From assembly GCF_004104075.1 (NCBI RefSeq), contig NZ_QOVK01000006.1, forward strand, positions 1 through 64,000: a stretch of 64,000 nt of DNA, written 5' to 3'. The stretch comes from Leeuwenhoekiella polynyae. Lineage in GTDB: Bacteria; Bacteroidota; Bacteroidia; Flavobacteriales; Flavobacteriaceae. The number at the start of each line of letters is the position of its first letter. Position 1 is the stretch's first letter. The notes beneath the pieces were generated by a model. It did no database searches. It was not told the DNA's origin and worked only from the letters and a program-made list of their open reading frames with translations. This document shows positions 63,797-64,000 of this stretch, in pieces. The translations under genes were made by a program, and so were the position numbers.

Positions 63797-64000
63797 AAAT
63801 TTTGTTTTAATATTTTTTTAGTTCTGAATGAAGTCAATAAAATATTGATTGTTAATGCATTATAAATTAGGTTTATTTTCAACCTCAATAAAATAAAAGG
63901 AGCAAATCAAGTTTTTATGTATCAAAACTAGTTTTCAGATTGAAAGAGTTTTACATTTTAAAGTGTTTAATCCACACTATAGAAGCTAATTTTTCGATAT

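Larger units (their letters stand above)
63564..64000. other. Upstream region of susC-like gene 2
   Basis: 437 AT-rich bases running to the window edge. They hold the susC promoter (63756-63786, minus strand) and two operator-like sites (63659-63674 and 63781-63796). No coding sequence was recognised in the last 200 bases; a neighbouring gene may begin beyond the window. Confidence 0.5.

Overview
The window looks like a large xylan-utilisation locus of a Flavobacteriaceae-type Bacteroidetes. The evidence is two SusC/SusD-like pairs, a hybrid two-component regulator with AraC output, many lipoprotein or Sec signals, AT-rich intergenic DNA with TAnnTTTG-type -7 boxes, and almost no Shine-Dalgarno sequences. 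Nearly every gene fits the breakdown of decorated (glucurono-, arabino-, acetyl-, feruloyl- and galactosyl-substituted) xylan and use of the released xylose and glucuronate. The species cannot be named from the sequence alone.

Layout. (1) 1-7.6 kb, + strand: the 3' end of xylose isomerase, a GPH-family sugar transporter, a GH10 xylanase lipoprotein, and three GH43 enzymes, one without a signal peptide. (2) 7.7-9.1 kb: a CE15 glucuronoyl esterase, convergent with (3) 9.2-16.1 kb, - strand: a GH67-SDR-UxuA-GH115 operon for glucuronate release and catabolism. A LacI-type regulator (16.2-17.2 kb) and a DUF255/thioredoxin-like lipoprotein (17.4-19.5 kb) follow on the same strand. (4) 19.8-30.4 kb, + strand: SusC/SusD pair 1, a VCBS/FG-GAP lipoprotein, a vanadium-haloperoxidase/PAP2-like enzyme, and a second GH10. 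(5) 30.4-34.6 kb, - strand: a hybrid two-component system. (6) 35.0-58.1 kb, + strand: a tightly packed 12-gene enzyme operon: GH97, GH43, GH95, GH146-like, GH3, two CBM48-CE1 esterases, a triple-esterase fusion, GH97, GH43, a divergent GH43 and a GH43_12-like enzyme. It ends in an intrinsic terminator. (7) 58.5-63.6 kb, - strand: SusC/SusD pair 2.

Working model (inference). The two GH10 lipoproteins cut the backbone at the surface. SusCD pairs import oligosaccharides. Periplasmic esterases (CE1, CE6-like, CE15), GH115/GH67, GH43, GH95, GH97 and GH146 strip side chains, and GH3/GH43 release xylose. The GPH transporter with a cytosolic GH43 and XylA forms an inner-membrane/cytosolic arm. UxuA and the SDR process glucuronate; glucuronate isomerase and the KDG steps are not in the window.

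The most useful new observation is a 16-bp palindrome (ACGCAATCGRTTGCGT-like) that is perfect upstream of GH67. Variants lie upstream of the LacI gene, both susC genes and the transporter, so the LacI protein may control the whole locus in parallel with the HTCS. Other points of interest are the three-esterase fusion protein, the haloperoxidase/VCBS pair in a xylanase operon, a palindrome in the HTCS-GH97 divergent region, and a repeated GH97-GH43 gene pair bracketing the enzyme operon.
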